From Gamsiella multidivaricata (taxonomy: Eukaryota; Mortierellomycota; Mortierellomycetes; Mortierellales; Mortierellaceae): a stretch of 64,000 nt of DNA. Below the pieces are notes generated by a model, which saw only the letters and a list, made by a program, of their open reading frames with translations, ran no database searches and was not told the origin of the DNA. The translations under genes and the position numbers were made by a program. Shown in pieces: positions 30,910 to 42,069 of this stretch. Numbering within the stretch: the first letter of the stretch is position 1; the number at the start of each line of letters is the position of its first letter. The stretch is taken from positions 186,001-250,000 of the forward strand of contig NW_026251733.1 in assembly GCF_025024155.1 (NCBI RefSeq). The letters are read 5' to 3'.

Positions 30910-32695
30910 TTGTTACGGGGTTGGTGGGTAGCTGGGTGTTCAGTCGTGCCAGCTTAGGCGTACTCAATAATGTCATCAATGATGCCAGTGTCTCATTCGC
31001 AGGGGGGATGTCCTGAGTCTTGGTAGAGGGATCTCTCTTTGACTTCATGGCGTTGCGACTGACATCTGCGCTCAGACCAGCAGCCAGCAGCTGCTCCTTT
31101 GGGATAGTGATCCCCATCTGCTGAGAGAACATCTGGATCATGATAGACATTAGGAGCTGATTTGTCTGAGCTACCTGTTGCTGTTCCTGTTGCATACGGA
31201 CAATTGTCTCCTGGAGTTGCGTGACCTTCTTTTCCAATGCGTTATTCTGCTTGATGGTGCTGGTGTTGTTTACGGTGCTATTGCCGCCTTGCTGCTGCTG
31301 CTGCTGCGCTGGTTGCTGCTGTGGCTGTTGCTGTTGCTGCTGCTGTCCTTGGTGTTCGTTGCCTTGCACATTGTCTGCTCCACTGCCTTTCGTGATCTGT
31401 GCAAACGATTTCTGTGTCGTGACCCTCATTGGGCCTCCTTTCTGGTATTCCTTGACTGCCCTGATGTGCGCCTTTGTTCTCTGATGTTCCTGGAAGATGC
31501 TACACTCGCGCTGGATGTGGCCAAGTTTACCGCACTCTCTGCACCTCTTTTCTTCTCTGTCTCCCCACACCGTATCGTAATTTCCGAGGCGCAAAGGCAC
31601 CGCCATATTTTTCTCCATGTCTTCTGCGGACGTAAAATAAACAAATGCCTCTCTTTGATTTCTCGATTGTCTTCCATCCCTACTGAAAATCTTTGGGATG
31701 ATGATAAACTCTGCCTTTTTTTCACCCAAGAGGGACTTCAAGTCCAAAACCGTGGTTCCCACTGGGAGATGGGAGAGCTTTGCCACAAAACCAAGCTCCC
31801 ACTTGATCTTTTCTGTCCCAACCGTGCTTACACGAGCGAGATCTCGCCCAATAAAGATCCACTTTATTCCCGTCTGTAGGAAATTCCTAACGACCTGCAC
31901 GTCTTCAAAAATCACTCTAGCGGTGATCTTGATTCCATTCTTGCATGGGCGGGTGATGATCTTCTCCACTACGCCATATCGCGCCATTGCAGATTTAATC
32001 CTGAAATCGTCTGTGAGTGGGTGCAATCCGTACACCTCAATGGTCCTCTCCTGCTCTGCCTCGCGTCTCGTGTTGTCCATGCGCGTGAACATCGAGTACT
32101 TCTCCGTTGTTCCATCCTCGAGAGTGATCCTGTCTTCGAATCGGAGGAGCATATCCAGCTCGCTCTGGGTTTCGACTGCGATGCGGAAGGCTGCCTCGCC
32201 TGTGGGCAACTTGATGCGGGACGGGCCTTCTGTGCAGTGGACAGAAGCACGCAGGAGGATATCCTGCAGTTCGGATTTCTTTTCCGCGGCGGTGTTGCCG
32301 TGGATGCTATCCAGGTGGATCGATGCCGCGAAAAATCGGTCTCGGGCACGTTGGACTTCGATCCACTCCTCCTGAGCCTCTTGCTCCATGGATTCGTCCT
32401 CCATGGCTACCGCCTCGGCGACATCTTCGTGCTGTTTAGCGTTCATGGCTTTAAGCCCCATCTTGGAGCTGTAGATAATGGGGACGGTCGGTGGCAGTGC
32501 AGTTCCTGAAGGACCTCCAGGATTGGGCAGTGCAGCTGAGGTGGTGGCCTCAGCGGCGCGAACAGGTTGGCTAGGTTCCAAAATGCCTCCTGTGGGTTTC
32601 AATTTTTTGGCATTCGCCATTCCGCCATCATCAGGCCGATCGTGTTGCGGATTTCTCGAGTTTCCGCTTTGCATCCTTAGAAGGGTCGTTGGCAC
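30872..32695 (-). CDS. LINE ORF1 protein with CCHC zinc knuckle
   Basis: 607 residues, uninterrupted. The N-terminal third is charged. The middle has two segments that could be RRM-like folds. A CCHC knuckle CRECGKLGHIQREC (Cys-x2-Cys-x4-His-x4-Cys) lies around residues 387-400, followed by a long Gln-rich tract and a Lys/Ser tail. LINE ORF1 proteins of this type bind and chaperone element RNA. The gene overlaps the start of ORF2 by 38 nt in a different frame, so ORF2 translation may depend on reinitiation or termination coupling. Confidence 0.8.
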   Translation of the reverse strand: MPTTLLRMQSGNSRNPQHDRPDDGGMANAKKLKPTGGILEPSQPVRAAEATTSAALPNPGGPSGTALPPTVPIIYSSKMGLKAMNAKQHEDVAEAVAMEDESMEQEAQEEWIEVQRARDRFFAASIHLDSIHGNTAAEKKSELQDILLRASVHCTEGPSRIKLPTGEAAFRIAVETQSELDMLLRFEDRITLEDGTTEKYSMFTRMDNTRREAEQERTIEVYGLHPLTDDFRIKSAMARYGVVEKIITRPCKNGIKITARVIFEDVQVVRNFLQTGIKWIFIGRDLARVSTVGTEKIKWELGFVAKLSHLPVGTTVLDLKSLLGEKKAEFIIIPKIFSRDGRQSRNQREAFVYFTSAEDMEKNMAVPLRLGNYDTVWGDREEKRCRECGKLGHIQRECSIFQEHQRTKAHIRAVKEYQKGGPMRVTTQKSFAQITKGSGADNVQGNEHQGQQQQQQQPQQQPAQQQQQQGGNSTVNNTSTIKQNNALEKKVTQLQETIVRMQQEQQQVAQTNQLLMSIMIQMFSQQMGITIPKEQLLAAGLSADVSRNAMKSKRDPSTKTQDIPPANETLASLMTLLSTPKLARLNTQLPTNPVTNGQTSKTSSKNE

Positions 32696-32786
32696 TCTTG
32701 TGCGCTAACAGGGGATGTGGAAGGGGGGTAGATAGAGAGGGGTGTGTAAAATGTAGCGTCCGACTTGGTAGAACGGAAAGAGTTTC

Positions 32787-32808
32787 CGCGGATCCTATCA
32801 CGCTCTTG
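32787..32808. repeat. 22-bp remnant of the truncated LINE subfamily
   Basis: An exact 22-bp match to 1963-1984 within the first truncated LINE, placed immediately beyond the 5' end of the longer LINE. It is probably the 5' tip of the LINE copy starting at 23391. Confidence 0.6.
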
Positions 32809-32913
32809 ACAGGGACGAGCCTGGAGGCCTTAAGAAGCCCTTTGTGTGTTATCACGTGATTTAAGACTTATAGTATAAATTAATCTAAAACCTTTACCGC
32901 TGGAAAGCAATAA

Positions 32914-32984
32914 GAAAGTGTAGTATATGGGTATCATTCCGGCCTTCCAAGCCTGAGAACCGGGTTCGAGTCCCGGCACTTTCA
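32914..32984 (+). tRNA. tRNA-Gly (anticodon TCC)
   Basis: A 71-nt cloverleaf. Acceptor GAAAGTG pairs with CACTTTC and the discriminator is A. The anticodon loop CTTCCAA carries TCC, and the T arm CCGGG-TTCGAGT-CCCGG is perfect. The anticodon stem has one C-T mismatch. No intron. It lies 105 bp beyond the LINE cluster. Confidence 0.9.
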
Positions 32985-33178
32985 TATCTTTTGCTTTTTC
33001 TTTTTTTCTTCTTTTATGATTCTGTTTCGGGCTTTCATGTGAAGATCGGGCTTATTGATACTTGGACACAAGTACTCGAATGTTTAAACGATGTTATTCC
33101 ACTTTTTTTTTTTATAACAAAATTGTGAAGGTCTATGTGCTAAAATAAGCAGCCAAGGTGCTTTCCGGGGATGAGTAG

Positions 33179-35216
33179 CTACTGAAGGGTGATGTTTAGC
33201 TTGGAGATATCGATACCGTCACTCATGAGATGCTCTAGGGGTTTGGATGCCTCGACCTTGTTGACCGGGAAGTATGCGTCGCCGCTCATCAGGAACCGCT
33301 TGATATTACGAAGAGCAAGTTTCTAGCATTGCAAATGGACATTCAATAAAAATGGTAATCCGATAAGTAAAAGAAAAACCGCTTTTTCCATGTGAGGAGT
33401 ATAATGTGTGGATGAACTTTTGATGCGTGCAGGATGAATGTTTGAATGTATGTATATACCTCCATATCCAGTCTCGTTTCTTCAGCGTCAGTTCCCATGT
33501 GGGGCAAGAGCGTGCACTGAGGATGCTTGAGAAGTCCCTCGTGAATCTTGGGTTCATGTTCGTACACATCCAAACCTGCGGAAGCAACCTATTAACAGAT
33601 AAAGAATCCAGATCAGGTCAGCCATTGATTCACAACAATTAAATCAGATTGGTCGCGAAAAGTTACCTTGCCGCCCTCCAGAGCCTTGACGAGAGCTGCC
33701 TCGTCGACAATAGGGCCGCGGGAAATGTTTATGAATACAACGCCCTGCTTCATCTTCTCGAATTGCGCGGTGCTGATCAGATGCTTCGTCGAGTCGTTTA
33801 AGGGCACGCAGATCACGATCACGTCGGACTCGCGGAACAGGGTCTCGTACGCGACATACTGGACGTTATACTCTGCCTCGACTATTCAGTAATAAATAAA
33901 AAAAAGTGTGGAAGGAACTCAGTACCCATGCAAAGTATTAGGCGCGATCCAGGACAATAACAGCTGTGTTCGTGGCGCGTACCTCGGATGTCCAAACGTT
34001 TCCTGTTGTAGTAGTTGACCATCATTCCGAATGCATTCGCGCGTTTAGCGATTGCCTAATTAATAATGAGAAAAAGCAAAAACGATATAGGACTTCAGCT
34101 TCCTGCATTAATGTAATAGAACTTACTGCATGATTATTGAACACAAACCCAGTTTCAGCCTGTTACCTTGCCAATGCCGCCCATGCCGAGGACACCAACG
34201 GTTTTTGAAGCAAGATCACGTCCAATAGGCACTCCTGTCAACCATTTGCCTATGCAGCATTTAATCGAATCCAATACAGTGGTCAATTGCTTTTCTTCAT
34301 TGAAGCATATGATCATCATGAAATGAGATATCGCGTACCTTCGCGGAGATTGTTCTGTCCCTGAGTGAAATGGCGGAGACAGCCCAGGATCAGGAACATG
34401 ACCGTATCGGCGCATGCGCCAGACACGACTCCTGGGGTATTGGTCACCAAAACACCTGCACAGAGAAGATAAAAAGGTGAAAGATAAGAAGAGATATCAG
34501 GGCGTTGACCAAAAAACACTATCCACTTATCCACTATCCAAAAAAAAAGTCACACGTGTTCTAAACCATAGCATGTCATGCGGATTTCTTTGTGTCGTTG
34601 AAAGTTACCTTTGGCGGTGCAGGCTTCGATATCATGAGCATCGTATCCGGCAGAGGGGAGAGAGATCACCGATAAGCTGGGAGGGAGGTGTGATACCAGC
34701 TCCTTGTTCAGGACTCCGAACTGCATAGCAGGAATGCAAGAATGAGAAGGATTGTGAGACGTTTTTTTGTTTCCACATATTTGTGCCTGAGATTCCTTTT
34801 TTTTTTTTTTTTTAAGCGACGTTTATGCGGTCTGCCTTGAATTAGGTGACTTCGTACCTGACTGCCGTGATGGTTCCAGAGAATACCGGCATATCCGTCG
34901 TATTTACCCTTCTTGCAGCGCTTGATGAGCTCCTCATGGTCTCCTTCGTGATACTAACAAGAATAGAAAAAAAGTGATAGTTAATACCTTTGGCAAAAAA
35001 AAAAAAGCCTAGTTATTGCGATTTCTGGATATTTTTGACATCACGGCATTAGTGAGGCATTGAACCCGATACCTTGACGGTGAAGTACTCCTCAAAATCT
35101 TCGAGCTCCTGTGTTGCATATTGGATGGGTCCGAGAAAGAGGACGTTGGGCTTTTTGATGTCGTCATCCGTCAGGTCCCAGCCGTGAGACCCCATCTTTG
35201 CCTTGAGCCAGTTCAT
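33179..35216 (-). CDS. D-isomer-specific 2-hydroxyacid dehydrogenase (glyoxylate/hydroxypyruvate reductase-like)
   Basis: Nine exons on the minus strand: 35073-35216, 34858-34953, 34609-34720, 34339-34455, 34167-34249, 33983-34055, 33667-33881, 33460-33588 and 33179-33322, joining to 370 residues. The NAD(P)-binding loop is VGVLGMGGIGK. Catalytic elements are Arg in NISRGPIVDE, Glu in GLDVYEHEP and His in LLPHMGTDAEET. Family members reduce 2-oxoacids such as glyoxylate or hydroxypyruvate to D-hydroxyacids in the cytosol. Formate dehydrogenase is unlikely, because its longer N-terminal region and active-site pattern are absent. Intron 2 contains an 18-base T run. All nine exon joins preserve frame. 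Confidence 0.9.
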
Positions 35217-37400
35217 ATTGGGATTGAAGTTAGTGGGGGAGGTTGGTTTCTTTGGTGAAGGTTAATGGTGGGTGAGGAAGAAGAGGAAAGAGGAAGAGAA
35301 GGAAGGAAAAAAAAAAGTCGATCACTGAACGATCGAAATAAGAAATGCTGGGCTCTTGAACCTTTCTGTCCACGATCCTTTCATAGACTACACGTGATAG
35401 CAATCCCATTCGCCCGTTCAAAGTCCAACCTTTTCTTCACAAGAACTTTCTCTTTCGCATTGGCACGAGGGTATCCTTAGCTGCATCGTGGGCATGTAAC
35501 ATGAAGGGAGCAGCCGTTTTATTTTCATGAGGAGATTAGATAAAAACTAAAACGAGTTCAGAAGAAAGTGCTATGCGATGTGGAGGAATTGTTGAGAGTT
35601 GCCAATTTATTGTGCGACCCTGGGACGCGTGCGCGCATGAGGAGACGATCTTTTTTTTTTTTATAGAGGAGCAGTAGCGTGTACAAGCTGCTGGGCATAG
35701 TCCCAACGCAAGTCTTCGATCCTGACGCGTAATGGAATCCAGAGGTGGGGCACGACCAATAGGTATATTGCCTGCGTATTTCTAAGGGCAGATCTTCCTT
35801 GGGTGAACTAAAGAGCTGTGATCTACGATTACGGCGGAAAAATTATCCATGAAGATAGTTCATAGCCGTAACTATATTAAACAGGAGCACAATATACGCA
35901 AGGCATTCGTAAAATGGTTCCTAGATGGATGATTGATATCGATACAGCCAGATCCTATAGTAAAAACATCTAGTCAGCTTCCTTGACGGTCTTCACTATA
36001 GCAATAACGACTTGTCGTGCTTGTCTTCTTCATTCAGTTAAGCTTGAAGCGCGTCCAGGCAAAAAAGGATATAAAATAAAACTAGATAGAAGCCCGATGA
36101 AGGTAAACGGCCGTTTCAACTTGTCTAAAGTCCTGTACATCTCGCGCAACGGTTGCCCTAAACATTCTGCAAGCGAATCATTGGTCAAGTTCGCTCGGTT
36201 ATCCATGCGAGGTGTCAAAATAGATAGTCAGTCCTCCCCTTCAATGTCGCTCCGCATTCCACAGAACAGCATCCCATGTTATGTTCCTCACATACATTGC
36301 CGTAGCTTCAAATGCCCAGTATATGGTTGATCTGGCGTCACCAATAATGAAAAAAGGCCATATTTACTGTCTACCTCAGGATCAGCTTTCCAAAAGATCG
36401 CATGCAGTAGGAGGACTAGATTCGGAGTTGGTAGCAACAGCGTCCATTACAAGATTGGGCGTAGTAAAGGAGCTTATGTTGCTCTGCAAAGGACTTTTTT
36501 AAAGCAGAGGGGATGAACCTGAACTTTATTACAGTGGGGGAGGGAGAGGCAGTAAAGTGATGCGATCATACTGTCGCGAGGGACCAATCGCCTCTACGAA
36601 GCAGCAGACAAACTTATTCCCCTGTTGAGTCGTTGCCACAGGCTGAAATATCCTTGATGCTGACTGCCTCTCCGGATAATAGCGTCCCTGGTGCCTGAAT
36701 TCACCTCTCCTGATCTTTTGGCCCATCCGCAGAATAGGAGAATCGAATGAACGATGGCGACGTGTGTGTCATTGAGGGTAGGCCATGGTGGTGAGGTGGA
36801 GCCAGTCATCTTTGTTCGCGGTTTACATGGCTTAAAGTGTGTGTCGTGTGGTGGCGTGAAAAAAAGAGACGGGCAGGAGAGCCTGAAGGAAAAGAGGGAG
36901 GGAGAGAGTGAGTGCGTGAGAGGATTGTCCAAAAGAGGCAAGAGGGCCAGATCCTTCCCACGGCAATATGGACATGCAAGTACATCTTTAAGTTTGGTTT
37001 TCTTGTTAGTCATTCGCTCACTTCTCCACTCCCTGTTGCACCAACGGTACTGGTGCAATTGGAGTGAATGGGCATGCAAACGCGAAGCGTCAGTTGATGC
37101 GTTATTCAGTGGGAGGGCAATGAGGTCTGGGGTAAAGAAAATGAGGGAGGACAGGGGGCAAAAGGATAACGCCCTTTTTTTCACACCTTTATTTTCTCAC
37201 ACCTTTTTTTTTCTTCTCTTCTTTTCTTCTTTTCTTCTGCTTTATATTCTACCCGCTCCCCTCCTCTCTTATACCGCCCACCCTTCTCTACTCTCGCCTC
37301 GGCGCCATTGTCGTCTCTCATTCCTTAGTTCACCTCATTCCAACCGTTTGCTCATTCCAGTTTCCAGTCCGTCCAAAAAAATCTACACATATTCCTCATA
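35217..37400. other. Long intergenic region with one strong hairpin
   Basis: About 2.2 kb between divergent genes. No frame shows family resemblance and no tRNA-type structure is seen. A stem-loop at 37027-37066 pairs CACTCC with GGAGTG and, inside, TGCACCA with TGGTGCA. The last 200 bp before 37401 are strongly C/T-rich and likely hold the promoter and 5' UTR of the E1 gene. Confidence 0.4.
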
Positions 37401-40400
37401 ATGTCTGGCATCTTGCGTTTGGCCACTGCCTCCACCTCAAGGACGATCCTCAAGCCTTCCTTCGGTCTAGTTCGCTCTGCTGGTATCCACCGCCATGTAC
37501 TCCAGCATTCAAACAAGCCATCACAGTCAAGAATCACCTCCTCGTCCCCAAAGCTCCTCTCGTCCCAGGTTCCAAAGACTATCCTCCTTGGTATCAATGC
37601 GATCCAGCGACGCGCATACCATGACGACGGTGCCTATGGCTACCGTGTCCCCAAAGTCTATTCCATGCCAGATTGTAAGTCTTTGTTTATCTTTTGTGCA
37701 AAGTTATCCCAATTTACCTTTTGCCTCATTCTCACAGAGTGGCACTGACATATTTGACTTCGACATTTAGATACTCCTGAGGAGCTAGCAAACAGAGTTG
37801 AGAACGCCAATTTACTTCGTTTGGTCATTGGTTACAGAACGCATGGTCACCGTAATGCCAACCTTGATCCCCTGGATATTGTGAAGCGCGAGTAAGTTTT
37901 TAAGAGTGAAGGCGTGGGAGAGGGAAAGGGGCTGGCAAGAAAGCATACTAATTCCTGCAGCCAAGGGAATGATATACAGATCAACAACATAAAAAGCCTT
38001 GATATTGACCAATGCTTTACCCCTGTTGCATCTCGCAGGAGTGTGCCAGCATTGTCAGCAGAGCGTTATGCTCTTACTGATTCGTCCAAGGTCTATAACC
38101 TTAACGGAATTCTCCATGTGAACCAGTCCAAGAGCAACACGGATGCAAAGGACGAGGCCAGCCTCCAGACCATTCTCAATCACCTTGAGAAGTCCTACTG
38201 TGGTAAAATTGCATACGAGTTCATGCACATCCCTGTAAGTTGTAGCTGCCATGGGTAACAGAGGACGAAGACTTGGCTTTATTATTCAAGAAACAGCGAA
38301 TCTCAATGAGTTTTACCTTCTCTTTAGAATGCTAGCGAGCGAAGGTGGTTCGCTCGCCAAGTCGAGTCGTACCAAAAAACCCCAATCACCCCCGATGACA
38401 AGAAGCGCATCTTTGAGCTGCTGACAAAATCCGAAGTCTTTGACCACTTCATGGGCAAGAAGTTTGCCCAGGTTAAGCGTTACGGTCTTGAGGGTGCTGA
38501 GAGCATGATGGTTGCACTGGATGCACTTTTCCAGACCGCATCAAAATGTACGGATCAATGTTTAAATGAGCGAATTCATCCTTGGTTACGCATGCACTCG
38601 TTTTCCAAGCATTCCTCTAATCTCAATGTCTTTTTGTTTTTGTTTTCGTATCCCCTTTGCTCCATACAGCGGGAGTGACGGAGGTTGTCCTGGGAATGCC
38701 CCATCGTGGCCGCCTGAACTTACTCACTGATCTGATGCAGTACAACCCCACGGGCCTCTTCTCCAAGGTCAAGGGCAACCCAGAGTTTCCAGCCGGCCTC
38801 CCTGCCACTGGAGATGTCCTGTCCCATATCGCTAACTCTCCCAAGTTGGATTATGGCGAGGCTGAGCCAATCCACATCTCGATGTTGCACAACCCCTCCC
38901 ATCTCGAGGCCGTAAACCCTGTGGCCATGGGTAAGGCCCGTGCCAAGCAGATGGACTTGATCGCCAACTCGTCACCAGACTGCCAGCTCGGTGACAAGGT
39001 CATGTGCGTCCAACTCCACGGAGACGCTGCCTTCACTGGCCAGGGAGTTGTCATGGAGAGTTTGGGACTTTCCAACCTGCCTCATTTCACCTCGGGAGGA
39101 TCGGTTCACATTGTCGTCAACAACCAGATCGGATACACCACCCCTGCCCAAAACGCCCGCTCTTCGGTCTACAGCTCCGATATCGGCAAGATGATCAACG
39201 CCCCCGTAATCCATGTCAACGGTGACCATCCCGAGGAGGTCGTTCACGCCATGCGCCTTGCATTCGATTACCGTAGCAAGTTCCGCAAGGATGTCATCCT
39301 TGATTTGATTGCCTACCGTCGCTGGGGTCACAATGAGCTCGACGAGCCGGCGTTCACCCAGCCCCTGATGTACAACAACATTCGCGCCCGCAAGTCCGTT
39401 CCCAAGCTTTACGAGGAGAAGCTGCTTGCGGAAAGCATTCTCGACAAGGCTGCGATCGATGAGCTGCGCCAGGATTACTTTGAGAAACTGGAGGACGACT
39501 TTGCGGAGATCGATAGCTTCAAGCCCAAGGCAGATCACCTCGAGGGCAAGTGGAAGGGCATGATCCTCCCTACCGAGACCGTGAGCAAGATTGACACTGG
39601 AATCGATCATGAGGCTATGAAGGAGATTGGTCAGGCCTCTGTTGCTACGCCTGGCGATTTCATGATCCACCCTCGTCTGGAGAAGTTTCATGTCCAGTCG
39701 CGTCTGTCCAAGTTGAAGGACGGCCAGAAGATCGACTGGGCCACCGCTGAGGCCATTGCTTTCGGCTCATTGCTGATGGAGGGCTACGATGTCCGTATCT
39801 GTGGTCAGGATGTTGGCCGTGGTACATTCTCTCAGCGCCATGCTATGTTGGTCGATCAGAAGACTGAGCGCGTCCACATTCCCCTGAACGCGATGAGTGA
39901 CTCGCAGGGTCACCTGGAGGTTGCCAACTCGAGTTTGTCCGAGCTGGCGGTCTTGGGCTTTGAGACTGGAATGAGCTACGAGACGCCCAAGATGTTGAAC
40001 ATTTGGGAGGCCCAGTTCGGCGACTTTTTCAATTCTGCGCAGGTGACCATTGACACCTATGTTGCCAGTGCTGAGAGTAAGTGCAGCAAGCACCCTAAAA
40101 TTCAGATCGTCCAAATGATTTTACCCAACGTTTGACAGAATGGGTCGGCGGCATTCGCCCATTTCACTTTATTCACTGAATGTGCTCACTTCTTCACTTT
40201 TAGCCAAGTGGCTTCGTCAGTCGGGTTTGGTCATGTTGTTGCCCCACGGATATGATGGTGCCGGACCTGAGCACTCGTCCTGCCGCATCGAGCGCTGGCT
40301 GCAGATGACCAGTGATTCGTTCGATGTGACAGACCCATCGATCAAGGTCAACACGAACATGCACGTTGTTAACCCCACGACTCCAGCCCAGTACTTCCAT

Positions 40401-41025
40401 TTGCTCCGTCGCCAGATGAAGCGCAACTTCCGCAAGCCTTTGATTGTTATTGGACCCAAGACCCTGCTTCGCTTGCCCACCGCCATATCTTCTCTGAAGG
40501 ATATGGGACCCGGCACGACATTCGAGCCTGTTCTGGGTGACAGCAAGACTGAGCAGGACCCTAGTGCGGTCGAGAGGGTGCTTTTTGTCTCTGGCAAGTT
40601 GTATTATGACCTTGTGAAGGAACGCGAGAGCAAGGGAGTGGATGAGAAGGTGGCGCTTGTCCGTGTGGAGGAGTTGAGTCCCTTCCCCAAAGATGGTCTC
40701 AAGCAGCAGATTGAGACGTACTCTGATGCTAAGGGTAAGCATTGTAAAAAAATTAACCTCAAATGCGCGTTTGTTGAGTTGAGGATCTCCAAAATATTAA
40801 TTTCCCGTATCCTTTGTTTTATGAACAGAATTTACCTGGATTCAAGAGGAGCCCCAGAACGGTGGGGCGTACTCGTTCATGGAGCCAAGGATACGCCAGC
40901 TGTTGCCCGAGAAGGTGTCTCTGGGCTACATTGGACGTGAGCCCTCTGCAGCACCTGCCACGGGCATTGCAATTGTCCATCGCAAGGAGAGTGCGGGCAT
41001 CTTGGCCAGGGCATTTCGTTTGTAG
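37401..41025 (+). CDS. DHTKD1: 2-oxoacid dehydrogenase E1, DHTKD1 (2-oxoadipate dehydrogenase) type
   Basis: Exons 37401-37674, 37771-37891, 38039-38234, 38328-38547, 38670-40076, 40204-40734 and 40829-41025 join to 981 residues. A Ser/Arg-rich mitochondrial leader precedes YGYRVPKVY and [16 protein letters not shown]. The thiamine-diphosphate region has [47 protein letters not shown] and [11 protein letters not shown]. The C-terminal transketolase-like part has [15 protein letters not shown] and [11 protein letters not shown]. The protein lacks the longer N-terminal E2-binding region of 2-oxoglutarate dehydrogenase E1, and local wording matches DHTKD1, which decarboxylates 2-oxoadipate in lysine and tryptophan breakdown. 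2-Oxoglutarate dehydrogenase remains the alternative. Confidence 0.85.
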
Positions 41026-42069
41026 AAGAGGAGTAGGGAGAGAGAGGGAGAGAGAGAGAGAAGCAGATTATAGAAGCATATTTCATTAGCAAAAAAATAC
41101 ATATGTATATACCGAACCCTACAGCAAGAAGCACGATATCTATTCCCAGCGATTGCAGTAAAATTGAGGAAGAAGACGACGAAGACAGCGATGGAGACGA
41201 TGAGGAAGAGGAAGGAATGGGGCAAGGAAGAGGAGGAAAAGCACCACATTTTTTTCATTTTCATTCCTTCAACTGTCTAGCATTGTGTGTGTGTTACTGC
41301 GGCTGTGAATGGGAGAGGGATGGACGCATATGATGGGCATGGGCGCTATTCTTCCCGTTGTGCTCTTCCCATTCGGTCGTCATTTTTTTCATTTTTTCAT
41401 TTTTCACTCTTCACTCTTCATTTTTCATTTCTCATTTCCGTCTCCGGGATGGATGTATCCGTCCTGGGGACCATCGACGTGGAGGAATGGGGCATTCTTG
41501 ACACGCTCATCCTCCTGGTTTTATTGATGGCGATGGGCTATCTGTTCCTTTGGCCATGGTGCCATTGAGGCAAGAAAGATCGCACTAAACAGATAGATAG
41601 ACAGATAGACCCATTCGGCCAGAAGAATTTTTTTTTAAAAAAGCTGACTCTGGTCCTGCAGAATACTCGGCCGCGGTGCCCTATGAGGGATGATCCCATG
41701 GACCTCCATGACGCGCATGGACATGGAGCTCATCTGAATCTCTCTCGAGACATGGTGTTTGTTCATCCGCAGAGGGATGGGGATGCGCTTTGTAGCGACA
41801 GACAGGGGACGCGTCAATAAAAAATAAAAAAAATAAAAAAAAAGCGGCGCGGAGTAGTGAATGAAGTTGCTGTTGCTCAACCTCCAGCCTCCCTTCCTGA
41901 CTCCCCGAGTTGGGTATTTCACTGGTGTGAAAACGAAAAAAGGTGGGATCCATCTCTTTCCTCCCTCATTCCCCAAATCCCAATCAACTCCATCAACCCT
42001 CGCTCCCCCCCTCCCTCTCTCCCCAGAAACACGCTTTCCATCCATCCCTCATCACTCATCCCATCCACT
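41026..42069. other. Intergenic region
   Basis: About 1 kb with no gene seen. Contains a GA-rich microsatellite at about 41034-41062 and a T-rich tandem (attttttcatttttcactcttc) near 41395-41430. Pyrimidine-rich sequence precedes the DEK-like gene. Confidence 0.4.

Larger units (their letters stand above)
24521..32786 (-). mobile_element. Near full-length APE-type LINE retrotransposon, damaged
   Basis: About 8.3 kb on the minus strand. The 3' end is a 37-base T run (24521-24557); a roughly 90-bp 5' UTR precedes ORF1. The order is ORF1 with a zinc knuckle, then ORF2 with APE endonuclease, reverse transcriptase, RNase H and a C-terminal zinc knuckle. It sits inside the truncated LINE copy that begins at 23391. 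No target duplication is found at its 5' end, and about 300 bp of the host LINE are missing, which fits insertion with target deletion. ORF2 carries two amber stops, a frame change and a 164-bp insertion, so this copy is probably inactive. Tad/I-like clades are candidates; I could not assign one. Confidence 0.88.

Noticed and set aside
24521..32786. LTR retrotransposon
   Set aside because: No long terminal repeats, gag-protease or integrase; APE endonuclease, poly(A) tail and 5' UTR architecture are those of a LINE.
36529..37184. Minus-strand frames in the long intergenic region
   Set aside because: Low-complexity C/T-rich translation with no domain; overlapping frames on both strands are equally open.
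37401..41025. Standard 2-oxoglutarate dehydrogenase E1 (KGD1)
   Set aside because: The N-terminal region is shorter and the thiamine-domain wording fits DHTKD1 better; kept as an alternative in the feature entry.
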